Shown here: piece by piece, positions 60,483-64,000 of the stretch
Position numbering within the stretch: position 1 is the first letter of the stretch
Layout of the letters: each line of letters opens with the position of its first letter
Source of the DNA: Polynucleobacter asymbioticus
GTDB taxonomy: Bacteria; Pseudomonadota; Gammaproteobacteria; Burkholderiales; Burkholderiaceae
NCBI RefSeq assembly: GCF_018687575.1
Contig: NZ_CP061297.1
Span: 186,001-250,000 of the forward strand
DNA: 64,000 bases
Direction of reading: 5' to 3'
Program-made: the position numbers and the translations under genes
The notes under the pieces: model-generated
Seen by the model: the letters and a program-made list of their open reading frames with translations, nothing else
What the model was told of the DNA's origin: nothing
Database searches by the model: none

Positions 60483-60586
60483 CTAATTTAGTTACTTTTT
60501 GTGTGCCATGAAGTTTAAGGCCTATTTAAGTGAAACGTCTTAATCCAAGCTCATTTTGCCAAATCCTCTACAGGACTTCATCTATC

Positions 60587-60592
60587 TATAAA
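60587..60592 (+). promoter_or_regulatory. candidate -10 element (TATAAA) next to the uppP start
   Basis: TATAAA lies eight bases before the ATG at 60601, so transcription from it would begin at or next to the start codon. No good -35 and no ribosome binding site are seen. Leaderless translation is possible but speculative. Confidence 0.3.
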
Positions 60593-60600
60593 ATTATGCA

Positions 60601-61449
60601 ATGGATCTAATTTTGCTAGGTAAAGCTTTAATACTGGGGATAGTTGAGGGCTTGACAGAGTTTTTACCCATCTCCAGTACAGGGCATCTGATTTTGGTTG
60701 GCGACTTGCTTAACTTCAATGATGAACGGGGAAAGGCCTTCGAGGTCATTATTCAGTTTGGTGCCATTTTGGCTGTCTGCTGGGAGTTCCGCGAAAAGCT
60801 TTGGAAAGTGGCATCTACCGCTCGAACGAGTTCCAGCTCCCGACGCTTCATCCTCAATCTATTAATCGCCTCAATCCCCGCAATGGGCTTAGCCTTCATT
60901 TTTGGTAAGCATATTAAAGCCGTTCTATTCGCCCCTATTCCAGTAGCTAGCGCTTTTATCGTTGGCGCTTTGATTATTTTTTGGGCTGAACGTCGGCAAG
61001 CTAAATTAGTTCATTCGGGCAAATCCTATATTCAGTCTGTGGATGACCTCACCCCATTGGATGCTTTAAAGGTAGGGTTAGCGCAATGCGCTGCGTTAAT
61101 TCCAGGAACCTCTCGCTCAGGTGCGACCATTATTGGCGGCATGTTGTTTGGTTTGCCTCGTGCGGTAGCTACCGAGTTTTCCTTCTTCTTGGCTATTCCG
61201 GTAATCGGTGGGGCAACCGCATATGAACTGCTCAAGCTTTGGAAGAATCCAGTCCCCCTCTCAGGAGATTTTGCTTGGGCCATTGTGATTGGCTTCATCG
61301 CCGCTTTTATTTCTGCATTTATTTGTGTGCGCTGGTTAATTAGTTATGTTGCAGGACATAATTTCATTCCATTTGCCTGGTATCGAATTGTCTTTGGTGC
61401 GCTGGTATTGTTGAGTGCATATAGTGGTTTAGTTGCTTGGTCTCATTGA
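60601..61449 (+). CDS. uppP: undecaprenyl-diphosphate phosphatase
   Basis: Integral membrane phosphatase that recycles the undecaprenyl carrier, needed for peptidoglycan and for the glycans of the preceding locus. Signatures [18 protein letters not shown] and [14 protein letters not shown]; seven or eight transmembrane helices. 282 residues. No ribosome binding site precedes the ATG. Confidence 0.97.
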   Translation: MDLILLGKALILGIVEGLTEFLPISSTGHLILVGDLLNFNDERGKAFEVIIQFGAILAVCWEFREKLWKVASTARTSSSSRRFILNLLIASIPAMGLAFIFGKHIKAVLFAPIPVASAFIVGALIIFWAERRQAKLVHSGKSYIQSVDDLTPLDALKVGLAQCAALIPGTSRSGATIIGGMLFGLPRAVATEFSFFLAIPVIGGATAYELLKLWKNPVPLSGDFAWAIVIGFIAAFISAFICVRWLISYVAGHNFIPFAWYRIVFGALVLLSAYSGLVAWSH

Positions 61450-61489
61450 GGTAACGCTTAGAAACATAAACAGATCGACTGGAATTCTC

Positions 61490-61948
61490 ATGGATGTCTC
61501 AATAGACGCAATCACGAATAATATTCAACTAGCTTTAGCCCCAGTGTTTTTACTGACGGCAGTAGCTACCTTAATTAATGCCATTTCTGCTCGCTTAGCG
61601 CGTTCAGTGGATCGTATGCGCGCCATTCAGCATCGTATTCAGGAGGGCGGCATTCAGGATCAAGCAATTTTGACTCATATGATGAAAGAGGCTAATGAGG
61701 CAAAAGTAAGGGGGCGTCTTTGTACGGCTGCGATTTTCTTTGATGTGCTGAGCGGTGTCTTCATTTCCTTAACGGTCCTAGAGCTATTCTTTTTTCAGGC
61801 TGGCGCAGTAAGATCATTGCAGGCTACTTATGTCATTTGGACATTTGTACTGGGATTGATATCGTTTATGACATCACTCTCTATTGTCTTGGGTGAGGTG
61901 GTGTATGCCTATCGTTCAGCAGGCTGGAACACACCTTTCCCGAAATAG
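61490..61948 (+). CDS. DUF2721 family membrane protein
   Basis: A 152-residue protein with three hydrophobic segments (near 11-31, 83-105 and 115-140) and a basic/acidic loop between the first two ([19 protein letters not shown]). It resembles the DUF2721 family, function unknown. Start at ATG 61490, since the longer frame overlaps the uppP 3' end. Downstream is trmB. Confidence 0.82.
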   Translation: MDVSIDAITNNIQLALAPVFLLTAVATLINAISARLARSVDRMRAIQHRIQEGGIQDQAILTHMMKEANEAKVRGRLCTAAIFFDVLSGVFISLTVLELFFFQAGAVRSLQATYVIWTFVLGLISFMTSLSIVLGEVVYAYRSAGWNTPFPK

Positions 61949-61986
61949 AAGATCAGAAATCTATAAAGTATGAAAGTATTTTTCTC

Positions 61987-62784
61987 ATGAATTTTTCAAG
62001 AACTGAGCGCATTCGCTCTTTTGTTTTAAGGGCTGGCCGAACCACTGCTGGTCAACAGCGTGCCATAGATGAATTAGGCCCTCAGTTTTTAATTCCGTTT
62101 CAGGAATCCGCCCTAGATCTGCTACAAGTATTTAATGGCTCTTTGCGTCCCAAGATATTAGAAATTGGCTTTGGCATGGGTGAGACTACCGCCAAAATTG
62201 CTGCCTTACGCTCTGAAGATGATTTCCTGGCAATTGAGGTACACCCTCCAGGAGTAGGCGCTTTGCTGAAATTGATTGGCGAGAACAATCTCACCAATTT
62301 GCGTTTGATTCGTCATGATGCCGTTGAGGTTTTGGAAAAAATGATTGCCCCAAGCTCGTTGGATGGAATTCATATTTACTTCGCAGACCCATGGCATAAG
62401 AAGCGTCACCACAAACGTCGCCTGATTCAAGCGGGGTTCGTAAGACTGCTGATTTCTCGTTTAAAGCCTGGGGCCTATTTGCATCTTGCTACTGATTGGC
62501 ACAATTATGCGGAGCAAATGCTTTTAGTTTTAAATGCTGAAACTGAATTATCAAATACATCAACCCAGCAAATGAGTGTTGAAACTTTTTTAGCTGCTGA
62601 TATTGCTAGCGAGAGTGAGCTTGCCAAAGGGTCCTTTAAAGAATTCAAGCCGACTCTTGAGCAGTTAGAGGCTAAACATCCTGGGTACGTCGAGAGACCT
62701 GCATATAGACCAACCACCAAGTTTGAAACCCGCGGTATTAAGCTGGGGCATGGTGTGTGGGATTTGGTCTATAAGAAAAAATAA
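61987..62784 (+). CDS. trmB: tRNA (guanine(46)-N7)-methyltransferase
   Basis: Makes m7G46 in the variable loop of tRNAs. SAM loop [29 protein letters not shown] and catalytic [16 protein letters not shown]; 265 residues with an N-terminal lead of about 55. It lies 38 bases after the DUF2721 gene and ends 18 bases before a bidirectional terminator. Confidence 0.96.
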   Translation: MNFSRTERIRSFVLRAGRTTAGQQRAIDELGPQFLIPFQESALDLLQVFNGSLRPKILEIGFGMGETTAKIAALRSEDDFLAIEVHPPGVGALLKLIGENNLTNLRLIRHDAVEVLEKMIAPSSLDGIHIYFADPWHKKRHHKRRLIQAGFVRLLISRLKPGAYLHLATDWHNYAEQMLLVLNAETELSNTSTQQMSVETFLAADIASESELAKGSFKEFKPTLEQLEAKHPGYVERPAYRPTTKFETRGIKLGHGVWDLVYKKK

Positions 62785-62802
62785 AGTTGGGTTGATGTTA
62801 AA

Positions 62803-62837
62803 AAAGCCGCTCACTTAAGCTAAGAGAGCGGCTTTAT
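62803..62837. terminator. bidirectional terminator between trmB and gabD
   Basis: Ten-base stem AAAGCCGCTC / GAGCGGCTTT with an inner CTTA/TAAG pairing in the loop. The six A residues before the stem give a strong T-tract on the minus strand for gabD; the plus strand has a weaker one for trmB. Confidence 0.85.
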
Positions 62838-62854
62838 TAGTTTCTGATCTTGAC

Positions 62855-64000
62855 TTACAAACCTAGACAAACATATTTGAGTTCCAGGTATTCATCCATA
62901 CCGTAGGCGCTCCCTTCACGACCTAAGCCCGACTGTTTAATTCCACCAAATGGTCCTACCTCATTGGAAATGATTCCAGAGTTGACGCCCACGATGCCGT
63001 ATTCAAGGGCTTCAGCGGCTTTCCAGATACGACCAATATCACGGCTATAAAAATAAGAAGCCAATCCAAATTGGCTATTGTTAGCCAGCCTAATTGCTTC
63101 TTCATCGCTTTCAAATGGAATGATTGGGGCAACTGGCCCAAAAGTTTCTTCATGGGTGATGAGCATGTCATTGGTGACATTGGACAAAATAGTGGGCTCA
63201 TAAAAAGTGCCGCCTAAAGGAGAAGGTTTGCCACCAGCAACAAGTTTTGCACCCTTACTAATGGCATCAGCTACATGCCTCTCCACCTTCTCAAGGGCAG
63301 CCTGCTCAATCAATGGTCCTTGGGTATTGCCAGCTTCCATGCCATTACCCATCTTAATCACTTGAATCGCTTTAGCAAACTTCTCGACAAACTCATCCTG
63401 TACTTTTTTATGCACATAGAAGCGATTTGCACAAACGCAGGTTTGACCAGAGTTGCGATATTTAGACGCCATCGCACCAGAAACCGCCGCATCAATATCG
63501 GCATCTTCAAAAACAATAAAAGGGGCATGACCGCCTAGCTCAAGACCTAATTTCTTAACCGTGGGAGCGCATTGCGCCATCAAGATTCGGCCAACTTCGG
63601 TGGAGCCTGTGAATGACAGGTGGCGTACTGTAGGTGATGCGCAGAGTGTTTTGCCAATCTCAATAGAGTGATTAGCATCTGCAGTGAGAATATTAATAAC
63701 CCCTGCCGGAACCCCAGCGCGCTCAGCAAGCTCTGCCAGTGCTAGTGCGCTCAGTGGCGTGAGTTCGGCTGGCTTAATCACAATAGTGCAGCCTGCTGCC
63801 ATTGCCGGTGCAATCTTGCGCGTAATCATAGCGATTGGGAAATTCCAAGGCGTGATGGCAACGCACACACCAATTGGCTGCTTCATGACGATCATGCGCT
63901 TATCGCTCCAAGTGGTGCTTGGAATAGATCCAGCAACCCGCTTGGCCTCTTCAGCAAACCACTCTACAAAAGACGCGGCATAGGCTACTTCACCAGCTGC
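62855..64000 (-). CDS. gabD: NAD(P)-dependent succinate-semialdehyde dehydrogenase, 5' end beyond the window
   Basis: Aldehyde dehydrogenase oxidising succinate semialdehyde to succinate in GABA breakdown. The open frame continues unbroken to the right edge ([19 protein letters not shown] before MIVMKQPIG), so the N-terminal 100 or so residues are missing and the ATG at 63895 is internal. Seen: [35 protein letters not shown] with the catalytic Glu, [10 protein letters not shown] with the catalytic Cys, and [16 protein letters not shown]. Assignment over other aldehyde dehydrogenases rests on the close match to E. coli GabD throughout. Confidence 0.93.
   Translation of the reverse strand, partial: AAGEVAYAASFVEWFAEEAKRVAGSIPSTTWSDKRMIVMKQPIGVCVAITPWNFPIAMITRKIAPAMAAGCTIVIKPAELTPLSALALAELAERAGVPAGVINILTADANHSIEIGKTLCASPTVRHLSFTGSTEVGRILMAQCAPTVKKLGLELGGHAPFIVFEDADIDAAVSGAMASKYRNSGQTCVCANRFYVHKKVQDEFVEKFAKAIQVIKMGNGMEAGNTQGPLIEQAALEKVERHVADAISKGAKLVAGGKPSPLGGTFYEPTILSNVTNDMLITHEETFGPVAPIIPFESDEEAIRLANNSQFGLASYFYSRDIGRIWKAAEALEYGIVGVNSGIISNEVGPFGGIKQSGLGREGSAYGMDEYLELKYVCLGL

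Noticed and set aside
62855..63895. Complete 346-residue aldehyde dehydrogenase starting at 63895
   Set aside because: The frame continues with homologous GabD sequence to the window edge, so that ATG is internal.

Overview
The window looks like chromosomal DNA from a small-genome betaproteobacterium of the Burkholderiaceae, most likely Polynucleobacter. This is inferred from moderate A+T content, Lys/Ala/Pro histone H1-like repeats, a long class Ia NrdA with two ATP-cones, and gene neighbourhoods typical of that family (mpl next to a fabG-like gene, yqgE-ruvX-pyrR-pyrB, dapB-leuS-lptE-holA-proA). I could not run a database search. Coding density is high, genes are short-spaced, and several neighbours share ATGA stop/start overlaps. 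I saw no rRNA, tRNA, CRISPR array, insertion sequence or prophage.

Layout: (1) 1-5085, partial ampD, then nrdA-nrdB behind a pair of NrdR-box-like palindromes, ended by a terminator. (2) 5086-5732, a histone H1-like gene whose reading frame stops directly after an A_AAA_AAG heptamer and continues in the -1 frame to a natural-looking C-terminus. (3) 5759-11499, a minus-strand series tlpA-like, aroQ, accB, accC, prmA (fused to a DUF3426-like membrane domain) and a PfkB kinase. (4) 11526-18208, plus strand: mpl, fabG-like, RNB ribonuclease, TonB-like, aroE, mtgA. (5) 18235-25437: pyrF, corA, the thiL-pgpA-pncC operon, maeB (malic enzyme with PTA-like domain) and a barstar-like gene without a visible partner. 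(6) 25470-29961: rsmE, tkt-gap and fur. (7) 29993-39446: bamE, dapB, leuS, lptE, holA, proA, a HemJ/CopD-like membrane protein, a THUMP methyltransferase and a 56-residue rubredoxin. (8) 39501-45832: hemL, apaH, phrB, and yqgE-ruvX-pyrR-pyrB. (9) 45860-58843: a surface polysaccharide locus with varied glycosyltransferases in mixed orientations, galE, an O-antigen ligase/polymerase-like protein, rfbB-rfbD-rfbA-rfbC for dTDP-L-rhamnose, and waaC. (10) 58866-64000: a TolC-family protein, uppP, a DUF2721 protein, trmB and the 3' part of gabD.

The genes cooperate mainly in envelope building and core metabolism: peptidoglycan recycling and synthesis (ampD, mpl, mtgA, uppP), outer membrane assembly (bamE, lptE, waaC, TolC), surface glycan supply and assembly, fatty acid entry (accBC), pyrimidine synthesis (pyrF, pyrR, pyrB), aromatic and lysine precursors (aroQ, aroE, dapB), and deoxynucleotide supply (nrdAB).

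The observation most worth following is the histone H1-like gene. The heptamer, a seven-base spacer, a GC-rich stem-loop and a continued coding frame together look like a programmed -1 frameshift cassette, though a single missing A in the homopolymer would explain the reading-frame break equally well.
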